A DNA stretch of 64,000 nucleotides, from assembly GCF_052076105.1 (NCBI RefSeq), contig NZ_CP197245.1, forward strand, positions 1,736,001 to 1,800,000, given 5' to 3'. The notes below the pieces were generated by a model. That model worked only from the letters and a program-made list of their open reading frames with translations. It made no database searches and had not been told where the DNA came from. Within the stretch, counting starts at the first letter, position 1. Every line of letters begins with the position of its first letter. Shown here in pieces: positions 8,658 through 16,908 of this stretch. The position numbers and the translations under genes were made by a program. The stretch comes from Tardiphaga sp052076105. Its GTDB lineage: Bacteria; Pseudomonadota; Alphaproteobacteria; Rhizobiales; Xanthobacteraceae.

Positions 8658-9284
8658 ATGCCGAACACACGTGAGCCGTTACTGCACCCGGTCCCGATCC
8701 TGTCGCTGCGGCCAACGCAGATGACGGTGGGCATGCGCGAGGTGAAGGAGAAGCGCAAACGCTGGCGCGCGCACAAGTCCGAGCGCAAAAAGGCAGAACT
8801 GCTTGGCCAACACATGATCCCCGTGGTGCTCGGCCCGGATCAGCGTCACTACGTGGTCGATCACCATCATCTCGCACGTGCGTTGCATGACGAAGGCGTG
8901 AAGGATGTGCTCGTCACCGTGATCGCGGATCTCACGATGGTCGATATGAAAGCCTTCTGGGGCGTGCTCGATCACCGCCGCTGGGCCTATCCCTATGACG
9001 CTAAGGGCGAGCGACGGCAGTTCAAGGATATTCCTAAATCGGTGACGGGCCTGAAGAACGATCCGTTCCGCAGCCTGGCCGGCGAAATTCGCCGTGCCGG
9101 CGGCTATGCCAAGGACACCACGCCGTTCAGCGAATTCCTCTGGGCGGACCTGTTTCGCAGCCGGCTCTCCACCAAGGAGGTCGAGGCCGATTTCGCCAAG
9201 GCATTGGAGAAGGCGCTGGCGATCGCCAAGAGCAAGGATGCGATCTATTTGCCCGGCTGGTGCGGACCGGCGTCGGACGACTGA
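8658..9284 (+). CDS. ParB-like nuclease-family protein (ParBc_2 type)
   Basis: A 208-residue protein. The N-terminal half has a ParB/Srx-like pattern: the LRPTQMTVGMREV segment, then LLGQHMIPVVLGPDQRHYVVDHHHLARAL, typical of the putative ParB-like nuclease family. This family is distinct from chromosomal ParB: there is no helix-turn-helix or ParA partner here. A strong AGGAGG at 8648-8653 supports ATG 8658. The 3' end overlaps the 3' end of the convergent mgtC-like gene by 40 bases. Function in the cell is unknown. Confidence 0.8.
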   Translation: MPNTREPLLHPVPILSLRPTQMTVGMREVKEKRKRWRAHKSERKKAELLGQHMIPVVLGPDQRHYVVDHHHLARALHDEGVKDVLVTVIADLTMVDMKAFWGVLDHRRWAYPYDAKGERRQFKDIPKSVTGLKNDPFRSLAGEIRRAGGYAKDTTPFSEFLWADLFRSRLSTKEVEADFAKALEKALAIAKSKDAIYLPGWCGPASDD

Positions 9285-9754
9285 GGCGCATCCATCGGGA
9301 TCGAGTCCGGATCGCCCTTGCCGCCGAAGACGCGGTGCAGGGCGCGTTCGACCTTGCCGCCAAGCAGCAGCACGAGGAAGGCGATCACGACCGAGACGGT
9401 GACAACGCGCCAGTGGCCGGCGCCGCACATGATGCCGACACAGGCGGTCAGCCAGACACAGGCGGCGCTGGTCAGGCCGCGGACGCGGAAATGGCGCTCG
9501 GCATGGAAGATCACGCCGGCACCGAGAAAGCCGACGCCTGTGAGTATGCCCTGGACGACCCGGCTCCCGGCATCCGTGAAGCCGCCTTTGCCGAGCGGAT
9601 CGGCCAGCACCACGATCATGGCGGTGGCCAGGCTGACCAGCCCCAGCGTGCGCACGCCGACGGGCTTGCCGTGCAGATCGCGGTTGAGGCCGATGGCGCC
9701 GCCAACCAGGGCGGCGACGCCAAGACGCAGGATAATCTCCGACCAGTCGAGCAA
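9245..9754 (-). CDS. MgtC/SapB-family inner-membrane protein
   Basis: A 169-residue membrane protein with four to five hydrophobic segments. It carries the family motifs AALVGGAIGLNRD, GVRTLGLVS, RVVQGILTGVGFLGAGVI and RGLTSAACVWL, which are the conserved MgtC core. MgtC homologues act in magnesium-limited growth and modulate the F1Fo ATPase; whether this copy does so is inference. The short polar C-terminal tail is not the long ACT-like domain of Salmonella MgtC. It overlaps the ParB-like gene tail to tail. Confidence 0.88.
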   Translation of the reverse strand: MLDWSEIILRLGVAALVGGAIGLNRDLHGKPVGVRTLGLVSLATAMIVVLADPLGKGGFTDAGSRVVQGILTGVGFLGAGVIFHAERHFRVRGLTSAACVWLTACVGIMCGAGHWRVVTVSVVIAFLVLLLGGKVERALHRVFGGKGDPDSIPMDAPQSSDAGPHQPGK

Positions 9755-9780
9755 TGCGAGATCCTTCTAAACCCGTGCCA

Positions 9781-10359
9781 TTACTTTGGCAGCCGGCCCA
9801 TCATATAGAATTCGTCGTTCGGCTTCATGTTGGTGACATTGGCCATTCGGTTCGACAGCGCGAAGAAGGCCGAGATCGCGGTGATGTCCCAGATATCGTC
9901 GTCGCTGAAGCCGTGGCCGGAGACCTCGGCAAAATCCTGCTCGCCGATCGTCTCGGCGGACCGGCTCACTTTCATGGCGAAATCCAGCATCGCACGCTGC
10001 TTCGGGGTGATGTCGGCCTTGCGGTAGTTGACGGCGATCTGGTCGGCGATGGTCGGGTTCTTGGCGCGAATGCGCAGGATCGCACCATGCGCGATGACGC
10101 AATAATGGCACTGGTTGGCGGCTGACGTCGCGACCACGATCATCTCACGCTCGGCCTTGGTCAGCCCGCTGTCCTTTTCCATCAGCGCGTCGTGATAGGC
10201 GAAGAAGGCGCGGAATTCGTCAGGGCGATAGGCCAGCGACAGGAACACGTTCGGCACGAAGCCGGACTTTTCCTGCACGCCCATAATGCGCGTGCGGATG
10301 TCTTCGGGCAGCTTGTCGAGGGCGGGTGTCGGAAAGCGTTTCGCAATCGGCTGGGTCAT
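9781..10359 (-). CDS. AhpD-like peroxidase-related protein (carboxymuconolactone decarboxylase family)
   Basis: A 192-residue all-helical protein of the AhpD/CMD family. The redox motif CHYCVIAHG (Cys84, Cys87, His91) with an upstream Glu is the AhpD-type CxxCxxxH site. LPEDIRTRIMGVQEKSGFVPNVF is the usual N terminus of the uncharacterised peroxidase-related subgroup. It probably reduces peroxides with thiols in the cytoplasm. ATG 10359 (MTQPIAKRFP) is preferred with GGGAA 6 bases upstream; the frame is open to 10434. Confidence 0.87.
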   Translation of the reverse strand: MTQPIAKRFPTPALDKLPEDIRTRIMGVQEKSGFVPNVFLSLAYRPDEFRAFFAYHDALMEKDSGLTKAEREMIVVATSAANQCHYCVIAHGAILRIRAKNPTIADQIAVNYRKADITPKQRAMLDFAMKVSRSAETIGEQDFAEVSGHGFSDDDIWDITAISAFFALSNRMANVTNMKPNDEFYMMGRLPK

Positions 10360-10449
10360 CTGGCGTTCCCGTGAACGTGTCTGTTTCACGGAAACATAGG
10401 CGATCATACGGTCACCGCAAAGCGCTTGCGGCAATGCAAGCCAATGCGA

Positions 10450-12210
10450 TCAGCGCAGCGGTTTCTTGAGTAGCGAGAAGCGATCCGGATCGAGGCCGAG
10501 CGAGGGCTGAAGCATCGGGGCTTCGACGCTGCGGGCAGGCGTCGCCAGCGGGCGCTCGGTAAAGCCGGGATCGTTCGGCACATCGCGATGCGATGTGGCG
10601 CCGCGCCAGCGTTCCAGCACGGCGCTGACGAAATGCATGTCGTGACCGGCAGCCACCGACGGCACCGTCGCGATGGTCGCTTCGGAGCGTGGCAGCTGAT
10701 GTGGCGGCACTTCCTTGAAGCGAAGGCGGGTCGGCAAAGCGACGCCCTCACCGAAGGCGAGTACTTCGCGGGTGCCGAGTGACGGCACGAAGGACAGCAG
10801 GTTGGCAGCGGCATCCGACACCGCGGAGCGCAGCAGGGCCTGATCGCGCTCGTTGGCGAGGCGCATCGCAAACAGCGTGTTGCACTGGGAAATGATCGTG
10901 GCGTCGAGTTCTGCCGGGCGCTGCGTCACGAGACCGAGATAGACGCCGTATTTGCGGCCCTCCTTGGCGATGCGCGACACTGCCTTGCGGGTCGGTCCGA
11001 AGCCGATATTGCGGTCGGCGGCGGCGTAGCGATGCGCTTCCTCGCAGACGAACAGCAGCGGTGAGGCGCCGTCGCTCCACAGGCCGAAATCGAATGCCAT
11101 ACGACAGAGCACCGACACCACGCTATCGACGACTTCCGCGGGGAAGCCGGCGAGCTGCATGATGGTCATCGGCTTGCCGTTGGCGGGCAGGCGGAACAGA
11201 TGGCTGATCACTTCCGCCATGGTGTCACCGCCGACATTGGCATTGTCGAACATGAAGGCGTAGCGCGGGTCGTTCTTCACCGCTTCGATACGCGAGATCA
11301 GCTTGTGATACTGGATGCGCGACGAGCGGTTCTCGAGCTTGCCCATGCGTTCGTCGATCAGCGAGATCAAATCGACCAGGCGATAGGGCACCGGCGTATC
11401 GACGGTGTAGCCGATGGTCTTCGGATCGATGCGCTTGAGGCCAATGCGGTCGGCATTCTGGTATTGCGTATAGACGCCCTTGGCGATCGGGATCACTTCC
11501 GAGAGGATTTCGAGTTCTTCCGGCACGCCGGGGCGACCGGCGAACAGAACGTCGACGATTTCCTCGAAATTGAACAGCCAGAACGGCAGTTTCAGATTGC
11601 GCGGATTCAGCACCAAGGCCTTGTCGCCGAAGCAGCGGCCATATTCGTTATGCACGTCGAGCAGGAAGATGCGCAGATGCGGACGCGACTTCAGGATTTC
11701 ATTGAGCAGCAACGACACGCCAGTGGATTTACCGACACCGGTGGAGCCGAGCACCGCGAAGTGCTTGCTCAGCATTTCCTCAACGTCGACATAAGCGGCG
11801 ACCGACTTGTCCTGCTGGAGCGTGCCCACGTTGATCTGCTCGGAGCCGGACGGCGCATAGACCGTACGCAGGTCGTGATTGCTGATCAGGTCGACGATGT
11901 CGTCGATCGTGGGATAGTTGGTGACGCCGCGCTGGAACTTGGCCTTGTCTCCGTGCCCCATGATTTCGCCGAGCAGATCGACCGAGGCGCTCGCGATATA
12001 CGTGTCCGACACATGCATGTGCTCGGCGGACACCTCTGTGATCATGGCGATGATGGTCGAGGAGGCGCAACGGATGCTGACGAAGCGGCCGACGGTGCCG
12101 CGCATCTCGGAAGGCGTCATCGGGTTCACGGCGAGCAGGCCGACCCGGGCCAGCGAGCCGCGAACTGAGATAATGCGCCCGAACGACGCCGCTGCGTTTA
12201 AACTGGTCAT
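10450..12210 (-). CDS. HerA/VirB4-like ATP-binding protein (DUF87)
   Basis: A 586-residue ATPase. Residues 1-120 form a HAS-barrel-like domain. The Walker A is GSTGVGKST at 155-163 (Lys161), followed by LRIFLLDVHNEYGRCF, and the Walker B region is PLLFVCEEAHRY. The arrangement matches the bacterial HerA family of hexameric DNA translocases. No NurA nuclease gene lies next to it, unlike archaeal HerA loci and HerA-based defence systems. It appears to be a single-gene unit, read away from the LysR gene. Function is presumed to be DNA translocation; target unknown. Confidence 0.87.
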   Translation of the reverse strand: MTSLNAAASFGRIISVRGSLARVGLLAVNPMTPSEMRGTVGRFVSIRCASSTIIAMITEVSAEHMHVSDTYIASASVDLLGEIMGHGDKAKFQRGVTNYPTIDDIVDLISNHDLRTVYAPSGSEQINVGTLQQDKSVAAYVDVEEMLSKHFAVLGSTGVGKSTGVSLLLNEILKSRPHLRIFLLDVHNEYGRCFGDKALVLNPRNLKLPFWLFNFEEIVDVLFAGRPGVPEELEILSEVIPIAKGVYTQYQNADRIGLKRIDPKTIGYTVDTPVPYRLVDLISLIDERMGKLENRSSRIQYHKLISRIEAVKNDPRYAFMFDNANVGGDTMAEVISHLFRLPANGKPMTIMQLAGFPAEVVDSVVSVLCRMAFDFGLWSDGASPLLFVCEEAHRYAAADRNIGFGPTRKAVSRIAKEGRKYGVYLGLVTQRPAELDATIISQCNTLFAMRLANERDQALLRSAVSDAAANLLSFVPSLGTREVLAFGEGVALPTRLRFKEVPPHQLPRSEATIATVPSVAAGHDMHFVSAVLERWRGATSHRDVPNDPGFTERPLATPARSVEAPMLQPSLGLDPDRFSLLKKPLR

Positions 12211-12515
12211 TGATGAATTCGCGTCTCACGCCCCGGTTTGGGCTGACTATGCAGGTCAGGGACTGGACAAATTGTTAAGGCGCGTCCGCGGGCTATTGGT
12301 GAGCTCTGCTCGTCAAACTTGCATTGCGGAATTAGCTCCGCACAGGAACGCAAAACGCCAGCACTGGATACCTTGTCGCGCGCGGCTGGCGATCCCGGCT
12401 TTACGCGGTTTTAACCAGCCCGCGAGGTCTGCACAGGCTGGCGTTCTGACCTTGCACGGCTCGTCGCCGCCGCGTTATCTCAGCGCGGTGGCCTTCGGCC
12501 GTGCACGGACCTCTC
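12211..12515. promoter_or_regulatory. Divergent intergenic region between the HerA-like and LysR genes
   Basis: These 305 bases must hold both promoters. One short dyad is visible, GCGGA-N6-TCCGC at about 12327-12342. No gene, RNA or repeat was recognised. I could not assign -35/-10 boxes with confidence. Confidence 0.35.
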
Positions 12516-13412
12516 ATGCGCATCGATTTTCCCGGCCTGCAGGCGTTTCTGAGCATCGCGGAGCGGGGCAGCTTTTCGCGCGCCGCCGCACACCTCAATC
12601 TGTCACAGACGGCGCTAAGCCACCGGATCAAGAAACTGGAAGAGGATCTCGGCTTTCAGCTGCTGGCCCGCACCACGCGCCAGGTGGCGCTGACCCCGGC
12701 CGGGCTGGAACTGCTGCCGACCGCCCGGCGGATGATCGGCGAACTGTCGGATTCCATCGATCTGCTGCGGGCGCGGGGCCGCAAGCGGCAGGAGCACATC
12801 GCGCTCGGCTGCCTGCCGACCATCGCCGCCTATCACCTGCCGCGGGTGCTGAAGCAGTTCAACGCGGTGCATCCGGGGATTTCGATCAAGATCCACGATA
12901 ACTCAGCCAGCGAGATCGCCACGCTGGTGCAGTCCGGCCAGGCGGAGTTCGGCATCACGATCACCGCAACCAATATATGGGATCTGGCTGTCACCCCGCT
13001 GATCAAGGAACGCTTCGTCCTGTTGTGCACGAAGGATCATGCTTTTGCGCAACGCAAGTTCGTGGCCTGGTCGCATCTTGAGGATATGCCGCTGATCCGC
13101 ATCAGTCCGCAGGCCGGCAACCGGGCCCTGATCGACGACGCGCTCGGCCACCGCCGCGACAAGCTGAACTGGCGCTATGAGGTGCAGCATCTGCAGACGG
13201 CGGTGGGTATGGTGTTCGAAAAGCTCGGCATCGCCGTGGTGCCCAGCATTGCTGTGGCGACGCAGGGGACTGCCGGACTGGTCGCCGTGCCGCTGCGCAA
13301 TCCCAGTGTCAGCCGGACGGTGGGCATCATCGTCAAGCGCGGACAGCCGGTGAGCAAGCCGGCGCAGGCGCTGATCGATCTGACCCGGAAATACTTCCAG
13401 GCTGCGGGATAA
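12516..13412 (+). CDS. LysR-family transcriptional regulator
   Basis: A 298-residue LTTR. The winged helix-turn-helix spans about residues 5-62 (FLSIAERGSFSRAAAHLNLS, then LSHRIKKLEEDLGFQLLAR), followed by the effector-binding domain from about residue 90. It lies directly upstream of, and on the same strand as, the aromatic-acid operon, so it is the obvious candidate regulator, with an aromatic intermediate as inducer. ATG 12516 fits the domain start; GTG 12501 is an in-frame alternative. Confidence 0.9.
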   Translation: MRIDFPGLQAFLSIAERGSFSRAAAHLNLSQTALSHRIKKLEEDLGFQLLARTTRQVALTPAGLELLPTARRMIGELSDSIDLLRARGRKRQEHIALGCLPTIAAYHLPRVLKQFNAVHPGISIKIHDNSASEIATLVQSGQAEFGITITATNIWDLAVTPLIKERFVLLCTKDHAFAQRKFVAWSHLEDMPLIRISPQAGNRALIDDALGHRRDKLNWRYEVQHLQTAVGMVFEKLGIAVVPSIAVATQGTAGLVAVPLRNPSVSRTVGIIVKRGQPVSKPAQALIDLTRKYFQAAG

Positions 13413-13591
13413 TCCGCTCGGCAGGATATATGCAGGAAACTGCACGATTATCCCAGATTTCTCATTTGTTTCATATATCGGAATTGGCTACTGCGGGAGC
13501 AGAACGGTCCAGCCCTGTCGCGATGACGTGACGGCCATGGGTACCGACATAAAACGGCAAGGGTGGACGCATCAGGCGTCTTCAATCCATC
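13413..13591 (+). promoter_or_regulatory. Likely promoter/operator region of the aromatic operon
   Basis: This 179-base gap separates the LysR gene from the first operon gene. It holds the inverted repeat TGCAGGAAACTGCA at 13431-13444 in an AT-richer context, a size and place that suit an LTTR recognition half-site. Promoter boxes were not assigned. Confidence 0.4.
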
Positions 13592-14596
13592 ATGACGCTC
13601 CGCTTCCCGACCAGGCTCAGGCATCTGCTGCGCGCCGCGCATTTTGCGCTCGGTGCGATATTCCTCACCAACGCGGTGCCTGTGGCGCAGGCCCGGTCCG
13701 GCTATCCGACGAAGCCCATTCGCGTGATCGTGCCGTTTGCGGCTGGCGGTGTTGCCGACATCACCATCCGCATCGTGGCCGAGAAACTCGGCGATAATCT
13801 CGGGCAGCGCCTGGTGATCGAAAACATGCCGGGCGCGGGCGGCGTCGTTGCGGCGCGCGCAGTGCTGTCGTCGCAGCCGGATGGCTATACGCTGGCGCTG
13901 CTCAGTAATGGCACCGCCGTCAGCGTGCCGCTGTTCAAGAGCCTGCCATTCGATCCCGTGAAGAACTTTGCGCCGATCTCCAGCATCGGCTTCTTCGATT
14001 TCATCGTCGGCACCAATACGAATTCGCAACACAAGACGCTGGCCGACGTCATCAAGTTTGCGCGCGACAATCCAGGCAAATTGAATGTCGGCACCATCAG
14101 TGTGGGCAGCACCCAGAACCTGTCGGCCGAACTGCTGAAGTCCACCGCCGGGATCAACTTCCAGATCGTGCCCTATCGCGGAACGCCGGAAGTCATCGTC
14201 GGGCTGTTGCGCGAGGACATCGATGTGATGATCGACAACTATGTCGGCATGAAATCCGCACTGCAGGATGGCAAGATGCGTCCCGTCGGGACCACGGGCG
14301 AAGCTCGCTCGGTGATCCTGAAAGACGTGCCGACAGTGAGCGAGGGCGGTGTGAAGGGCTATGACGTGGTGTCATGGAATGCGCTGTTCGCGCCATCAGG
14401 CACGCCGCCGGAAGCGATTGCGCGGTTGAATGCGGGATTGCGCGAGGTGCTGGCGATGCCCGATGTGAAGCAGAAGCTGCTCGATCTCGGCATCGAGGCG
14501 AAAGCCAGTTCGCCCGAGGAACTGAAGGTCCGGCTGGTTGACGATATCGCCAAATGGACCGCCGTGATCGACAAGGCAGGAATTCCGAAACAATGA
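13592..14596 (+). CDS. Bug-family (tripartite tricarboxylate transporter) periplasmic binding protein
   Basis: A 334-residue exported binding protein. The N terminus is basic then hydrophobic and ends VPVAQARS, a signal peptide. YPTKPIRVIVPFAAGG is the Bug-family hallmark, with IENMPGAGG following. Bug proteins bind carboxylates, including aromatic acids, for TctAB-type transporters or for sensing. No tctA or tctB gene is in the window. The stop overlaps the lactonase start (ATGA), so the gene belongs to the catabolic operon and probably binds its substrate. Confidence 0.9.
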   Translation: MTLRFPTRLRHLLRAAHFALGAIFLTNAVPVAQARSGYPTKPIRVIVPFAAGGVADITIRIVAEKLGDNLGQRLVIENMPGAGGVVAARAVLSSQPDGYTLALLSNGTAVSVPLFKSLPFDPVKNFAPISSIGFFDFIVGTNTNSQHKTLADVIKFARDNPGKLNVGTISVGSTQNLSAELLKSTAGINFQIVPYRGTPEVIVGLLREDIDVMIDNYVGMKSALQDGKMRPVGTTGEARSVILKDVPTVSEGGVKGYDVVSWNALFAPSGTPPEAIARLNAGLREVLAMPDVKQKLLDLGIEAKASSPEELKVRLVDDIAKWTAVIDKAGIPKQ

Positions 14597-15462
14597 CGAA
14601 ACCAACTGTCCCCGGTCCCGATCCGCATACCAAGGTGCCGAAGTTCAAGCTGCCGCCGCTGGCCTGCGACGCGCATACGCATATTTTCGGGCCCGGCGCC
14701 AAATATCCCTATGTCGGTTCCTACATTCCGCCCGATGCGCCGCTGGAAGATTTTCAGGCACTGCACAAGAAGCTCGGCATCGGTCGCGCCGTTATCGTCA
14801 ATGCCAGCGTGCATGGGACCGACAACCGCGTGGCGCTCGATGCCATTGCGGTGAGCGGCGGGCGCTATCGTGCGGTCGCCAATATCGATGGCACAATCAC
14901 GGAGAAGGACCTGCGCGAACTGCATGAAGGTGGTTTCCGCGGCTGTCGCTTCAATTTCGTACGGCATCTCGGCGGTACGCCGGACATGAAGGTGTTCCAT
15001 CGCATCATCGACATGATCGCGCCGATGGGCTGGCACGTCGATCTGCATTTCGATGCGGTCGATCTGCCCGAATATGCCGACCTGCTGGAAAAGCTGCCGG
15101 TGATCTACACCATCGATCACATGGGACGCGTGAAGGCGGCAGATGGTCTGCAGCAGAAGCCGTTCCAGACGCTGATCGATCTCATGAAGCGCGACGAAAA
15201 ATGCTGGGTGAAGGTCTCCGGCTGCGAGCGCGTGACCTCGCTGGGGCCGCCCTTCACCGATGCCGTGCCGTTCGCGAAGACAATCTGCGAGACCGCGCCG
15301 GATCGTGTGATCTGGGGCACCGATTGGCCGCATCCCAACGTCAAGGCGATGCCGAACGACGGCGATCTCGTCGATCTGATCCCGCTCTTCGCGCCGGACG
15401 CCGAAATTCAGCAGAAGATTCTCGTCGACAATCCCGCACGATTGTTTGAATTCGACACCTAA
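14593..15462 (+). CDS. Amidohydrolase-family lactonase, LigI-like (2-pyrone-4,6-dicarboxylate hydrolase)
   Basis: A 289-residue metal-dependent hydrolase close in size to LigI. The first barrel strand reads LACDAHTHIFGPG with His28 and His30, and the last-strand Asp is in WGTDWPHPN (Asp244); these match the HxH and Asp positions of LigI. LigI opens 2-pyrone-4,6-dicarboxylate to 4-oxalomesaconate. The next two genes encode the enzymes for the following two steps, which strengthens the call. A related dicarboxylate lactone is possible as substrate. The start codon overlaps the preceding stop. Confidence 0.82.
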   Translation: MTKPTVPGPDPHTKVPKFKLPPLACDAHTHIFGPGAKYPYVGSYIPPDAPLEDFQALHKKLGIGRAVIVNASVHGTDNRVALDAIAVSGGRYRAVANIDGTITEKDLRELHEGGFRGCRFNFVRHLGGTPDMKVFHRIIDMIAPMGWHVDLHFDAVDLPEYADLLEKLPVIYTIDHMGRVKAADGLQQKPFQTLIDLMKRDEKCWVKVSGCERVTSLGPPFTDAVPFAKTICETAPDRVIWGTDWPHPNVKAMPNDGDLVDLIPLFAPDAEIQQKILVDNPARLFEFDT

Positions 15463-15479
15463 GCGACAGGAAACGTCCG

Positions 15480-16202
15480 ATGTCCAAAGCCAAGACCGGC
15501 CTCGTGGTCTCCGCCCATCCCGGCGATTTCGTCTGGCGCGCCGGCGGCGCTATCGCGCTGCATGCCAAGAAGGGCTACCGCGTCAAGATCGTCTGCCTCG
15601 CTTATGGCGAGCGCGGCGAGTCGCAATTCGCCTGGAAGCAGGCGGGCATGACCCTCGACAAGGTCAAGGCCGGCCGGAAAGACGAAGCCGAGCGCGCGGC
15701 GGCGTCACTCGGCGCCGAGATCGAGTTTTTCGATGCCGGCGACTATCCGTTACATCTGACCGAAGCACACAAGGAACGTCTGATCGATATCTATCGGGAG
15801 CTCAATCCGAGCTTCGTGCTGACGCATTCCCTTGAAGATCCGTACAATGTCGATCATCCCGCCGCGACCGCAGCCGCACAGGAGGCTCGCATTATCGCGC
15901 AGGCGATGGGGCACAAGCCTGAGGCGGAGTACAGCTACTCCGCGCCGCCGGTGTTTCTGTTCGAGCCGCACCAGCCGGAAATGTGCAATTTCAAGCCGCA
16001 GGTGATCCTCAACATCGATGAGGTCTGGGACATCAAGCGCAAGACGTTCGAAATTCTCGCCGCGCAAAAGCACCTCTGGGCCTATTACGAGCGCGTGGCC
16101 TTGCAGCGCGGCATGCAGGGCGGCCGCAACACCGGCGCGGCCATGACCTATGGCGAAGCCTATCAGCGCCTGTTCCCGATGACTGTGGAGACACTGGCAT
16201 GA
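15480..16202 (+). CDS. PIG-L/LmbE-family hydrolase, GalB-like 4-oxalomesaconate hydratase
   Basis: A 240-residue PIG-L-fold protein. The metal motif of the family is seen as VVSAHPGDFVWRAGGA (His13, Asp16) with a later NVDHPAAT (His126). FVWRAGG is the variant I recall for GalB, the zinc-dependent 4-oxalomesaconate hydratase of Pseudomonas putida, which is a PIG-L homologue and not a deacetylase. Its place between a LigI-like lactonase and a CHA aldolase supports hydration of 4-oxalomesaconate to 4-carboxy-4-hydroxy-2-oxoadipate. Its stop overlaps the aldolase start by 4 bases. Confidence 0.78.
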   Translation: MSKAKTGLVVSAHPGDFVWRAGGAIALHAKKGYRVKIVCLAYGERGESQFAWKQAGMTLDKVKAGRKDEAERAAASLGAEIEFFDAGDYPLHLTEAHKERLIDIYRELNPSFVLTHSLEDPYNVDHPAATAAAQEARIIAQAMGHKPEAEYSYSAPPVFLFEPHQPEMCNFKPQVILNIDEVWDIKRKTFEILAAQKHLWAYYERVALQRGMQGGRNTGAAMTYGEAYQRLFPMTVETLA

Positions 16203-16891
16203 AACCCGTCGTCGTCAGGAATATTCAGCGTGCGGATGCCGATGTCGTGCAGCGGCTTGGCGCACTCGGCGTCTCCACGGTGCATGAGGCCTATGGCCGC
16301 TTCGGTCTGATGAAGACCTATATGCGGTCGGTATGGGCCGGCGCGGAGGCCGCCGGCACAGCGGTGACGGTGCTGGCGCAGCCCGGCGATAACTGGATGC
16401 TGCATGTGGCCATCGAGCAGTGCAAACCCGGCGATATGCTGGTGGTGGCCTGCACGACTGATAACACCGACGGCATGTTCGGCGATCTCCTCGCGACGTC
16501 GCTGAAGGCACGTGGCGGCGTTGGCCTGATCATCGATGCCGGATGCCGCGATATCAAGACTCTGCGCGAGATGGGCTTTCCGGTCTGGTCACGCGCGATC
16601 TCGGCGAAGGGTACGGTCAAGGCGACGCTCGGCGCGGTGAACGTGCCGGTGGTCTGCGCCGGCGCGCTCGTCAATCCCGGCGATGTCGTCGTCGCCGACG
16701 AGGACGGCGTCGTGGTGATCCCGCGCAAGGATGCTGCGGAGGTTGCGGCGAAAGGCGAGAAGCGTTTTGCCGAAGAAGACGCCAAGCGGCAGAAGCTGGC
16801 TTCCGGTATTCTCGGCCTCGACATGTACAATATGCGTGAACCACTCGCCAAAGCGGGGCTGGTTTACGTCGACGATCCCGATCAGGCCTGA
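16199..16891 (+). CDS. 4-carboxy-4-hydroxy-2-oxoadipate aldolase / oxaloacetate decarboxylase (LigK/GalC-like)
   Basis: A 230-residue class II aldolase of the RraA-like fold. GDLLATSLKARGG and LIIDAGCRDIKTLREMGFPV carry the conserved Arg-Asp pair that binds the metal and pyruvate in HMG/CHA aldolases, and NPGDVVVADEDGVVVIP is the family end motif. It should cleave the hydratase product to pyruvate plus oxaloacetate and may decarboxylate oxaloacetate. The ATGA overlap with the upstream gene indicates coupled translation. Confidence 0.87.
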   Translation: MKPVVVRNIQRADADVVQRLGALGVSTVHEAYGRFGLMKTYMRSVWAGAEAAGTAVTVLAQPGDNWMLHVAIEQCKPGDMLVVACTTDNTDGMFGDLLATSLKARGGVGLIIDAGCRDIKTLREMGFPVWSRAISAKGTVKATLGAVNVPVVCAGALVNPGDVVVADEDGVVVIPRKDAAEVAAKGEKRFAEEDAKRQKLASGILGLDMYNMREPLAKAGLVYVDDPDQA

Positions 16892-16908
16892 TCGGGAAGG
16901 AGGCTGTG

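Noticed and set aside
8658..9284. Calling the ParB-like gene a chromosome or plasmid partition gene
   Set aside because: No ParA, no parS-like repeats, no helix-turn-helix; the pattern is of the ParB-like nuclease family.
10450..12210. Reading the HerA-like ATPase as a conjugation VirB4 or TraG protein
   Set aside because: No other type IV secretion, relaxase or mobile-element gene is nearby, and the HAS-barrel-like start plus length fit HerA better.
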